This document shows, piece after piece, positions 55,812 to 64,000 of a stretch of DNA of 64,000 nucleotides. Each line of letters opens with the position of its first letter. Position 1 is the stretch's first letter. The notes under the pieces are model-generated. The model had not been told where the DNA came from, made no database searches, and saw only the letters and a program-made list of their open reading frames with translations. The stretch spans positions 66,255,081-66,319,080 of the forward strand of contig NC_080180.1 in the NCBI RefSeq assembly GCF_950295315.1, given 5' to 3'. The stretch comes from Erinaceus europaeus. Taxonomy: Eukaryota > Chordata > Mammalia > Eulipotyphla > Erinaceidae. Made by a program: the position numbers and the translations under genes.

Positions 55812-55842
<31 letters not shown>
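55809..55842. repeat. (CA)n microsatellite
   Basis: About 16 CA units with one interruption. Confidence 0.93.
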
Positions 55843-55883
55843 GTAGCACATCTCAATCTATACCATTGTGCAAGCTTAAAACT

Positions 55884-56105
55884 CTAGGCATGGTGGTGCA
55901 CCTGGCTGAGTGTACATGTTACAATGTGTTTACAATCTGCAAGGATCTGGGTTTGAGCCCCTGTCCCCACCTGAAGGGGAAGTTTTGTAAATGGTGAATC
56001 AGGGCTGCAGGTGTCTCTGTCTCTCTCCCTCTCCATCATCCCCTTCGCTCTCAATTCCTGCCAATTCCCAGCAAATAAATAAAGATCATTTTTTAAAAAA
56101 TTAAA
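55884..56105 (+). mobile_element. Type B SINE
   Basis: 'gcatggtggtgcacctggct' head. A small internal repeat 'acaatgtgtttacaatctgc' lies before the B box. Tail 'cagcaaataaataaagatc'. Confidence 0.88.
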
Positions 56106-56720
56106 AAACTCCAAGCATGAATGCATATCTAAATTTTAGTGTCCAGATCAAATGTTTTAAAGTCATATTCCACAGAGTGGCCTTTCTTGTTCTCTTTTGA
56201 AAACTCTCTGTTTTTGTTCACTGTTGATGTTGTACAATATGCTCTTTACAGAAGAGGAATGTCTGCCAATGCCCCTTGAAGTAGTGGCAACTCTCATTCT
56301 TGAAGCAATATTAAAGCAACCGGATTATTTTTTGCATAAAAGCAATCACTGATTTTTATAAATAGTGTTAAAAACATTTGAAAATGTGTTAGAGATAAGT
56401 TCTTGAATCTCATCCTTGAAAAAGAAATATGGTATTGTATAACATGGGCTGACAACATTTCTCATCAGAAAGAAAATATTTCCTACCATATGCCATGTGT
56501 TTGCTATTGATATTGGGCTGAAACAGCAACCAATATGCAAGGGAGTGAACTTGTCTATGTCTCAATAAAACTTTATTTGTAAAAACAGGTTGTGGGCCAG
56601 AATTGGCTTGATAGTTGGCCTCCTATAAATTAGATACACTATACATTCATTTAAAGGAATATAGTGTAACACACATAAAATTCATTTGTATCTAATGATA
56701 GCCAAAGTATAATAGAACAG
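56106..56720. other. No feature seen
   Basis: AT-rich; no recognised element. Confidence 0.45.
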
Positions 56721-56726
56721 AACTTG

Positions 56727-57062
56727 GGGGGGTGGCTGTAGCACAGTGGCTTAAACGCACATGGCGCAAAGCACAAGGACCAGAGCAAGAATCTGGGTTC
56801 GAGCCCCCAGCTCCCCACCTACAGAGGGGTTACTTCACAATTTGTGAAGCAGGTCTGCAGGTGTCTGTCTTTCTCTCCCCCCACCCCATCTTCCCCTCCT
56901 CTCTCAATTTCTCTCTGTCCTATCCAATAACAACAACAACAGCAATAATAACAATAACAACCACAAGGGCAACAAAAAGGGGGAGGATGGCCTCCAGGAG
57001 CAGTGGATTTATGGTGCTGGTACTGAGCCCCAGCGATAACCCAGGAGGTAAAAAAAAAAAAA
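56727..57062 (+). mobile_element. Type A SINE, full length
   Basis: 'gggggggtggctgtagcaca' head, CAA/AAT tail, 'ggcctccaggagcagtggat' (56989) and A tail. Confidence 0.92.
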
Positions 57063-57545
57063 AATAGAAGTGGAGGGACTTGAGCTGTGTGAAATAAAGC
57101 AGACAGAGAAGGATGAGTGTTGTATTAATATCACAGGTGAGAATCTAGGGATTCAGGAACAACTGGGTTTCTTCCAACTTTTGCCCTTACAAAGAGCTCC
57201 CATGAGCAGAGACAGGCAGACAACCTCTTCAGACAGGGCTTCCTGCTCTTTGCACAGACGGCTCGGGAAGAGCCACTTTTTAATGACACACAGAATTCTC
57301 TTAAACAAGGCCACCAAAATGTTATCTTTTATCACATGTAAAATCAAGTTTTATATAAGCAACAATTCTTTTAGCTATAAGGTCATTGTTTAATAATTCA
57401 AATTATCTTACAAAATACAGTGGCTTCTCATTAAGAGTTCTCTAGCCTACACCGGTACAATGTTGAGATTCCACAGAGATAAATAGTACATTTTCTTAGT
57501 TACTACAAGAGACTGTATTCTTCAAAGCACCAAAAGTGCAGAGGG
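57063..57545. other. No feature seen
   Basis: No recognised repeat or exon. Confidence 0.45.
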
Positions 57546-57549
57546 CAAA

Positions 57550-57635
57550 AGCAAAATGGCAAAATGTTGCACTTAGAAGCATTCTGTTCTGAGTTTGATC
57601 TCTGCCATTACAAATGCCCGAGTGATGCCCTGGTC

Positions 57636-57667
<32 letters not shown>

Positions 57668-57690
57668 CTCTCTCAAACATAAATCATTCT
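57550..57690 (+). mobile_element. Type C SINE
   Basis: 'atggcaaaatgttgcactta' head, 'gtttgatctctgccattac' B-box region, CT run at 57640-57668. Confidence 0.7.
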
Positions 57691-57695
57691 CAAAG

Positions 57696-58815
57696 TTCAG
57701 AAAGGTAAATGATACTGCACAGACTTCATTTCAATTATGACCATTCTTATTTTAAATTATCTGAAATCTATCACTATATGAATACTATATCTTTCACTAC
57801 AGAATGTTGATCGTCAAGATGGAAGTCGTTATCTAAAGATGCAGTAACGTATGGTTTCAGCACACATGTCAACAGACACTGACAGCTGAGCAAAGGAACT
57901 TGTTCGACCTCTGTTGGGAATTGTGGACCCGGAGGTGATGGTGAGGGTTTGTTTTCCTGGCAGCCGTATTTTTTGTGAGCAGATCGTGTGTGGAATGCTT
58001 TCTTCCTTTGCTTAGCTAAAACCTGAGTGGTTGAGAAGCTTTTCCCCAAATGTGTCAAAAGCACATTTAGTGGACTGTCTTTCTTGGCAGAGAAGAAATA
58101 AAAGTAAAATGAGACACAACAGGAAGAATTCCGCCCTTAGATTCACTGCAACATTAAGTGCAATTTCCTCCGTAGTTCTGATTTCAGCCGTAAACCAGCA
58201 GAAAAATGATCTCACACTCAGTACTTGTGAGAAATGGAAAAGAGTATTTTAATGTTGGATTCAGAGATAAACTTTAGGATAAAAATTTGAGAAGATGCAT
58301 CCTTTCAGAAGCACAAGCAGTAAGGGAGGAAGGCAGTAATGGATCTTTGAAAGTGTCCCTGAAGTGTGTCCTCTCCACAAAGCACAGCGTCCTCAGCAGA
58401 CTTCACCGAGGACAGTCAGGGCAGCTGGGCACAGAGGCACACCCCCAAAAAATCAGAGTTTCTCTCTCTCTCCTGTGGTCTGGAATCAGTAACCTTGCTC
58501 AGTGACATGGAAAGAGCATCGCATTCTGATTGAGTCATCTTCTGGTGGAGAAGGTGAGTCACAGATTTGTACCTGGACCTTCTATTCCTAAGCATAATGT
58601 AGCTAATGGCTAAACTCCCACCTGCCTGTCATCTGCTGGAACCACTTACAGAAATAATTTGAATCCTTTCAACAAGAAGAATAGTATACCTGTCTCGTTG
58701 GCAGTTTAGAAAATCACAGAGGAACTCACAGTCAAACTGCTTATTTTGAGATTCACCTATTTAGGCAGAAAGGAAGACTTACTGCTTTACTTATCACACC
58801 AAAGAAAAGCTCAAA
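57696..58815. other. Repeat-free stretch, no gene seen
   Basis: Minus frames near 57774-58215 have no recognised domain. Composition is ordinary. Confidence 0.42.
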
Positions 58816-58817
58816 TA

Positions 58818-58965
58818 GGGGCCAGTTTGTGGCTGGCACACCGAGCTGAGCATACATATTACAATGAGCAAGGGACCCGGGTTCAAGCCTCCAGTCCCAC
58901 CTGCAAGGGGAAAGCTTTTAGAGTGGTGAAGCAATGCTGCAGGTGTCTCTCTGTCTCTCTCTTTT
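58818..58965 (+). mobile_element. Type B SINE, split by another SINE
   Basis: 'ggggccagtttgtggctggc' head to 'gtgtctctctgtctctct'; its CT tract resumes at 59168 ('ctctctatctcc...tttctggctgcac') after the insertion at 58966-59167. Confidence 0.85.
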
Positions 58966-59167
58966 TATAAAATTATCTTTATTTATTAATTGAATAGAGA
59001 CAGCCAGAAATGGCCTGGGAAGGGGGAGATAGAAAGAAAGACAGAGATACCTACAGCCTGCTTCACCATTTGCAAAGTTTTCCCCCTTCAGGTGGGGACT
59101 GGGGACTTGAACCCAGGTCCTTGTGAATTGCAATATGTGTGCTCAACCAGGTGCGCTACCACCTGGC
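58966..59167 (-). mobile_element. Type B SINE inserted in a type B SINE
   Basis: Reversed: tail 'aattatctttatttattaat', core 'ttcaggtggggactggggac', head 'ccaggtgcgctaccacctgg'. Opposite orientation to its host. Confidence 0.88.
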
Positions 59168-59215
59168 CCTCTCTATCTCCCCATCATCTCAGTTTCTGGC
59201 TGCACATGTTCTCCT

Positions 59216-59748
59216 AGACCAAGGCTTAACCAGGACAGAAAATTGAAGACCTAATTCCCTTGCACCAGGACAGGATGACTCATTCAGACCTTACAAGTCA
59301 AGGTTTCTTTACACCTTGAACCTTTGCTTCGTAATTAAACCCACGGTAGACGTTGCAATCCTCTGTCTCTTTGTTCCTGCTCTTGACTGATCCTTGCAAC
59401 TGATACACCAACTCTGGACAAACCCTCTGACATTCTTTGAGCAATCTGACATGAGTCTGAATAACAAAGGTGGAAGCATGAAATGTAATTGTTCCTTATG
59501 GCTTGTACGGACTTGTTTTCGTGAGGCCTTTACAGCATGGTCATGGAAACCCAGCAGGGCTGCCCAGAGGAAAATACTTGGCCAGAGATCCTAGGAAGAA
59601 CCACAACTCGCTGCTGTAGTTGGGAGGCACCATACCGGACCCAAGCCTGAGGGCCAGGCACACAGCTGCCCAGCTGAGCCAGACTCGCCCCACACACCCA
59701 GGATTAGGTGTTCTGCTTTACAGCTGTGGATTACTTTTTCTTCTTTGG
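59216..59748. other. No feature seen
   Basis: No recognised repeat or coding exon. Confidence 0.45.
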
Positions 59749-59751
59749 TAT

Positions 59752-59957
59752 CATCATTATTTTATTGATTAAACAGACAGGATCAGAAATCAAGAAGGAA
59801 GGAGGAGATAGTGAGGGAGAAAGACAGAAAGACACTTGCAGCCCTGCTTCAACACTTGCAAAGCTTAGCCCCTGCAGGTGGGGACTAGAGGCTCAAACCC
59901 AGGTCCTTGGGCTCTGTAACATGTGTGTTAATCAGGTGTGCCACCACCCACTTCCCT
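59752..59957 (-). mobile_element. Type B SINE
   Basis: Reversed tail 'attattttattgattaaac' to head 'caggtgtgccaccacccac'. Confidence 0.88.
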
Positions 59958-59959
59958 TT

Positions 59960-60185
59960 TTAAAATCATTTTTAAATTTTTATTTGTTTATTCTTAGTAT
60001 TGGATAGAGACAGAGAAATTGAGAGGGGTAGGGGAGATAGAGAAGGAGAGAGACAGAGAGACACCTGCAGCCCTGCCACACCACTCATGAAGCTTTACCC
60101 CTACAGGCGGGGACCAGGGACTTGAACCCGGGACTTTGAACACTGTAATGTGTGCAGTTAAACAGGTGTGCCACCGCCTGGCCCC
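59960..60185 (-). mobile_element. Type B SINE
   Basis: It directly abuts the previous one in the same orientation. Reversed B box 'cttgaacccgggac' (60121-60134) and head 'ccaccgcctggcccc'. Confidence 0.9.
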
Positions 60186-60558
60186 AGTAGATTTCCGTAT
60201 GGTTTTTTTCACAGCGGATGTTAACTGATGCATTAGGTTATTTTTTTTTATGCATGAATTCCTGACATGTCTTATTTCTGGAAAATACAACTACTGACAA
60301 TGATAATTGGGCCATATTCTAGACTTTGAGAGGATGTTAGCCCATGTCCACATCTACCTTACAAAAACAACCCCATATCTAGGGATTCTAAATTTGAAAG
60401 AGGCAGTTATTCGAAAGAAATCAGAGAGATGTGCCAAATGTCCCAGAATCTCCTCTCTTCTCTGCCTGCTGTATCTGTCTTGCATTCTTTCCATCTGTTG
60501 TATCAATGAGCTGAATACAGATGAAGAGACAAGATGCTGTAGAAAGATTTATCAGTGG
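60186..60558. other. No feature seen
   Basis: AT-rich; nothing recognised. Confidence 0.45.
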
Positions 60559-60561
60559 TGA

Positions 60562-60786
60562 GCTGGGTGGTGTTGCACCCGATTAACTGCACACAGCACA
60601 CAGTACTAAGTGCAAGGACTCACGCAAGGATCCGGGTTCAAGTCCCTGCTACCCACCTGCAGGGGGACTGTTTCACAAGCAGTAAAGCAGGGCTGCAGGT
60701 ATCTTTCTTTCTCTCTCCCTCTCTATCTCCCCCTCCCGTCTCAATTTCTTTCTGTTCTAGCCAATAAATTGGAAAAAAATGGCCTC
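60562..60786 (+). mobile_element. Type A SINE, 5' part (split by L1)
   Basis: Head 'gctgggtggtgttgcacccg' through 'agccaataaattgg'. Its 3' segment resumes at 61993-62071 after the L1. Confidence 0.9.
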
Positions 60787-61000
60787 GCTCCTTGGGATAG
60801 ATCCTAAGGAACCCAACACACCCATCCAAAAAGATCTGTGTACACATATGTTCTTGGCAGCACAATTTGTAATAGCCAAAACCTGGAATCAACCCAGGTG
60901 TCCAACAACAGATGAGTGGCTGAGCAAGTTGTGGTAAATATACACAATGGAATACTACGCACCTATAAAAAATGGTGACTTCACCATTTTCAGCCAACCT
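60787..61000 (+). mobile_element. L1 3' end, 5' part (split by LINE)
   Basis: ORF2 C-terminal codons ('cccatccaaaaagatctgtg', 'gatgagtggctgagcaagtt') are readable up to 'ttttcagccaacct'. A perfect 14 bp duplication, 'aaaaaaatggcctc' (60773-60786 and 61993-62006), bounds the whole L1. Confidence 0.93.
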
Positions 61001-61684
61001 AGGCTTCCACACTACAATCATCATCTCTGGCATTATGCTATTCCACTGCAGAATACTGTGCCCCAGTATGGTTCCGTAGCCCCCATGTCCACTTGGTCGA
61101 TTCCAAATTATATTCCACCATGAGGATAATTTCTGGAACCATCCATTCCACCCCAGTTCCATGGCTGCCAGTTCTTAGCAACATCGCCCTGCCAGATGTT
61201 CATCGGGATGCAGCATCATCTAAGTTCATTTCCCATGTCTACGCTCAACCGGACCTGCCAATATACGCGGATATCTTCGCCCACCCTGTCCAACGCTTGA
61301 CGTCTCGGCACCCAATCTGGTCCCCTACGCCTACACTGAACTTCTCTGTTCCAGACTCTTGGAAACAGAGTTGGCAGTCAGCTGAGGTCAAGAACAACAC
61401 CTCATCACAGACCCCTGCAAGCGTCAACCCGGCTTTGACCTAGCACATTATGATCGGGCCCTCCTCCATCGCTATCGAACAGGCCATGGCCGGTGCACCG
61501 CTATGTTCCATCACTGGGGAGCCAGAGACGACCCGAACTGCCCCTGCGGCTCCAGACAGACTGTGACCCACAGAGTCAACGACTACCACCTCTCCAGATT
61601 CAAAGGAGGTCTCAAAACTTGACATCAGGCTCAACCTGACGCTGTTGACTGGCTACGGAAGAAGGGCAAACGCTAGAAGAAGAA
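61001..61684 (+). mobile_element. RTE-like LINE inserted in an L1
   Basis: The longest copy of this LINE (684 bp), 5' truncated, with target duplication gccaacct / gctaacct (60993-61000, 61685-61692). It ends 'gggcaaacgctagaagaaga'. Confidence 0.9.
61003..61677 (+). pseudogene. LINE ORF2 C-terminal part (frameshifted)
   Basis: Starts further upstream than the 41 kb copy: STAEYCAPVWFRSPHVHLVD, a block typical of the segment just after the RT in this protein group, then STMRIISGTIHSTPVPWLPV. A one-base deletion near 61395 ('aacaacacc' for 'aacaaacacc') shifts the frame. The downstream part still encodes GHGRC and the CPCGS knuckle in the other frame. The last block has TGA at 61620-61622 as in the 41 kb copy, and then the family TAG. 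The copy is inactive. Confidence 0.9.
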
Positions 61685-61692
61685 GCTAACCT

Positions 61693-61992
61693 TGGATGGA
61701 CCTTGAAAAATTCATATTAAGTGAAATAAATTAGAAATAGAAGGATGAATATGGGATGATCTCACTCTCAGGCAGAAGCTGAAAAACAAGATCAGAAGAT
61801 AAAACACAAGTAGAACCTGAACTGAAATTGCACCAAAGTAAGACTCTGGGGGGGAGGGGAGAATACAGGTCCTTCAGAGGACCTAGTAGGGGGTCTGTTG
61901 TTATCTGGAAAACTGGGAAATGTTATGCACGTACAAACTATTATATTTACTGTCAAATGTAAAACATTAATTCCCCAATAAAGAATTTTTTT
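61693..61992 (+). mobile_element. L1 3' end, 3' part
   Basis: 'ttggatggaccttgaaaaat', 3' UTR with the G-rich spot (61849-61860) and the A-rich tail after 'ccccaataaagaa'. Continues 60787-61000. Confidence 0.92.
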
Positions 61993-62071
61993 AAAAAAAT
62001 GGCCTCCAGGAGCAGTGGATTTGTAGTGCAGGCACCAAGCCCCAGCAATAACCCTGGAAGAAAAAAAAAAG
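61993..62071 (+). mobile_element. Type A SINE, 3' segment (after L1)
   Basis: 'ggcctccaggagcagtggat' to 'cagcaataaccctggaag' and poly(A); the second half of the SINE starting at 60562. Confidence 0.92.
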
Positions 62072-62793
62072 TTCTGAATGTATTTGTAACCCTAGAAATT
62101 AAAGACACATTATCATTATAGGGCGTGTCTTTCTGGTGAGTTCCTGAGCACCCTATTCAAGGACAGGGAGCCACCGAGGAAGCAGGTGGTGAGACATTTG
62201 CTGTCACTGACATGACATTCAGCAGCCAAGTGTATGCTCCTGACATTTCTCGTGTGACAGAAAGATTATCAGAGCTCAGGAGGAGTGAAACAACGCCCAC
62301 AGAGTCTCCTGAGTTATGACAGAAGTCCATCCACATCTTTGAAAACATGGTGTCAGGATGTCCTTAGCGCCTGTGGGGGTGGGGGGAGTGCTGTAGGTGT
62401 ACTGACCATGAGGAATTGTGTTCAAAGGTGACAGATACTGGAAGTCTCACTCACCTCTACTGCCAGGAAGGGTGCTTTTTTCCAGTAGGGAGAAGCTAAT
62501 GTATGCTATATTTTCCCCCAAAATGTATTTTCAAGTGTGATTATTTATCTAATAAAATCAGGCCCGTATGTATCGGTGGCTTTTATGTGCTGCTGTAAAA
62601 GGGAGCCCTGCTACAGTGAGAGTGTCGGAGGGCACACACGCAAGGTCCATCCGTGCAAGGTGCTCTCCTGCTGGGCCACCTTTGACTTGATGGGCAAAGT
62701 GAAATGAAATCATCAGATGCAGAGTCTGTGAAAGCCTTGGTGAAATGACCACCCAACAGCCCGTGATGCTGAGAGAGTGCACACAGGCAGGGT
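62072..62793. other. No feature seen
   Basis: Minus frames at 62558-62801 show no recognised domain. Confidence 0.45.
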
Positions 62794-62796
62794 TCC

Positions 62797-62942
62797 GTCA
62801 CAACACATCAGATTTCCATGTTGAGACCCAGATGCTCCAGGTTCAATCCCTCGCAACTCTAGAGATGAGTTATGACCGACCATGCCTCTCTCTCTGTCTC
62901 TCTCTCTCTCATGAAATATATTGATGTATATTTTAAAACACT
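62797..62942 (+). mobile_element. Type C SINE
   Basis: 'caggttcaatccctcgcaac' (62839) is the B-box region; CT run at 62886-62911. Confidence 0.7.
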
Positions 62943-63048
62943 ATTAAGGGAGATAAAATCTGGTAGATAGGGACATTATATTCAGATTATTGAAATGAGC
63001 ACTACAAAACAGAAGAGGGCTACAGATGCCTGTGAAATACAGCATTCA

Positions 63049-63270
63049 GGGGCCAGGCAGTGAAGCATCTGGTTAAGTGCACACATTACAGTGCACAAGG
63101 ACCTGGGTTCAAGCCTCGTGTCCCCTCCTGCAGGTGGAAAGCTTCATGAGCGGTGAAACAGGGCTGCAGGTGTCTCTCTCTTCTTCTCTGCCTCTTTGTT
63201 TTCCCCTCCCCTCTCAATTTCTCCATCTCTATCCAATAATAAATAAGTAAAAATTCAAAAAATAAAATAA
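63049..63270 (+). mobile_element. Type B SINE
   Basis: 'ggggccaggcagtgaagcat' head, B-box-like 'gggttcaagcc', tail 'atccaataataaataagt'. Confidence 0.9.
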
Positions 63271-63515
63271 ATGAAATGCAGCATTTATTTGAACTTTAGC
63301 AACCCCTTTGTGAACCAAATGTTATGATTTGGAATAATAACCCAAGTATAGCCTGTGATAAAAACATATCCCTCTTTTTGCAGATATGAAAAATCTCACT
63401 AAATGATTGATACTCTAAAATATTATATGCTTTCTGCTAAGAAGTTTCATATCTAGAACATTTGACTGACTCCCAGATGTCTGACTTTTCTGTTCTAAGC
63501 TCTGTTAGTTGACCA
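63271..63515. other. No feature seen
   Basis: AT-rich; nothing recognised. Confidence 0.4.
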
Positions 63516-63517
63516 GG

Positions 63518-63648
63518 AGTTGGCCCGATGACAGCAGCAATGGCCTTTTTTGGCATGAGGTTATGAGTTCAATCCCCGGAATCATATGCACTAGAGTGAT
63601 TCTCTGATTCTCTCCTTTCTCTAATTAACAAATCCCTCCTTTAAAAGT
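63518..63648 (+). mobile_element. Type C SINE
   Basis: 'ttggcccgatgacagcagca' head and 'gagttcaatccccggaatc' B-box region; short tail. Confidence 0.75.
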
Positions 63649-63655
63649 AAAACAT

Positions 63656-64000
63656 GGGGGGGGGGTCAAGATGGTGGATTGACGTCAACACCTGGCCAAC
63701 TCACCACCAAAAAGCAAAAAAGAAAGAAAACAATCAAACAAAATAACAAAGTGAGCTTTAAACCTGGGAATTTCAAGTGAGAGCAGGATTTCCAGGCCTG
63801 TAGAAGAGAAACCATAGAGGAAAGGGCAAAGAGGAACCATGGTGGAACATTATAACTCATCTACAAATTGGCAAAAGGAGCTGAGAAAGACAAAGGGGTG
63901 TGAATCGGCCTGTCAACATCCATGACCAGCACAGAAGCAATGACAGAAGCCAGAACTCCCACTAATACATCCCATAAAATTTCTGGTCAATACTCCCAGA
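63656..64000 (+). mobile_element. 5' end of an L1-like element, cut by window edge
   Basis: It opens with a G run and 'gtcaagatggtggattgacg', the position and style of an L1 5' UTR start (G run then AAGATGG). From 63911 it shares 'cctgtcaacatccatg', 'gaagcaatgacagaagccag' and 'tactcccaga' with the composite elements' 3' module (for example 39901-39998). The rest lies beyond the window. Confidence 0.55.

Noticed and set aside
57774..58215. Overlapping minus frames of 96 and 67 codons
   Set aside because: They show no zinc-finger or other motif and no intact flanking exon signals.
1..64000. A dedicated biological system such as a gene cluster or defence locus
   Set aside because: No intact gene is present; the content is interspersed repeats and noncoding DNA, so the interest lies in the mobile elements.

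Overview
This is nuclear DNA from a placental mammal, most likely a hedgehog (Erinaceus-type). Three tRNA-derived SINE types with hedgehog-like consensus fill the window, alongside mammalian L1 fragments, endogenous-retrovirus LTRs, long microsatellites and a 7SK RNA retropseudogene. The species call rests on recognising the SINEs, not on a search. I find no functional protein-coding gene, exon, rRNA, tRNA gene or CRISPR array. Every long reading frame is low-complexity repeat translation, antisense to a repeat, or the remains of a retrotransposon protein.

SINE names used here. Type A has a head ending in 'ggttaagcgcac', the core 'ggggagtcgcttcac' and a CAA/TAA-rich tail, often followed by a 'ggcctccaggagcagtgg' segment. 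Type B has the head 'gcacctggttgagc', the core 'gaagcagggctgcagg' and the tail 'tccaataaataaa'. Type C is shorter and more diverged, with the head 'gacagcataatgg' or 'ggctcagtgggtagag' and often an expanded CT tract. Types A and C keep tRNA-like A and B boxes; type B keeps a clear B box.

Layout. 1-6.2 kb: a twin-primed LINE copy inside a SINE, SINEs, an antisense L1 scrap and a composite retroelement. 6.6-10.4 kb: a solo LTR, a SINE with a ~470 bp CT tract, a 1.28 kb CA/CACACT array and a 5' LTR with primer-binding site and leader. 10.4-25 kb: SINEs among long repeat-free stretches. 25-31 kb: two composite elements and a 5'-truncated L1 with target-site duplication. 31-38 kb: SINEs, a tetranucleotide minisatellite and the 7SK retropseudogene. 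39-43 kb: a composite element, a LINE copy and an old eutherian repeat. 43-54 kb: SINEs, two L1 3' ends, a probable LTR and a solo LTR inside a SINE. 54-64 kb: a 191 bp LINE-derived short element, a three-level nest (SINE > L1 > LINE) and the 5' end of an L1-like element cut by the window edge.

The most unusual content is a non-L1 LINE whose ORF ends about 10 nt from the 3' end, as in RTE-like elements. It has left five traces here: a twin-primed copy, two longer 5'-truncated copies, a 191 bp short derivative bounded by a perfect 12 bp target-site duplication, and a 21 bp scrap. Several sit inside young SINE or L1 copies, so it was active late. A second unusual family is a composite retroelement of up to 1.43 kb that carries antisense L1 3' sequence upstream of its own poly(A)-tailed 3' module.
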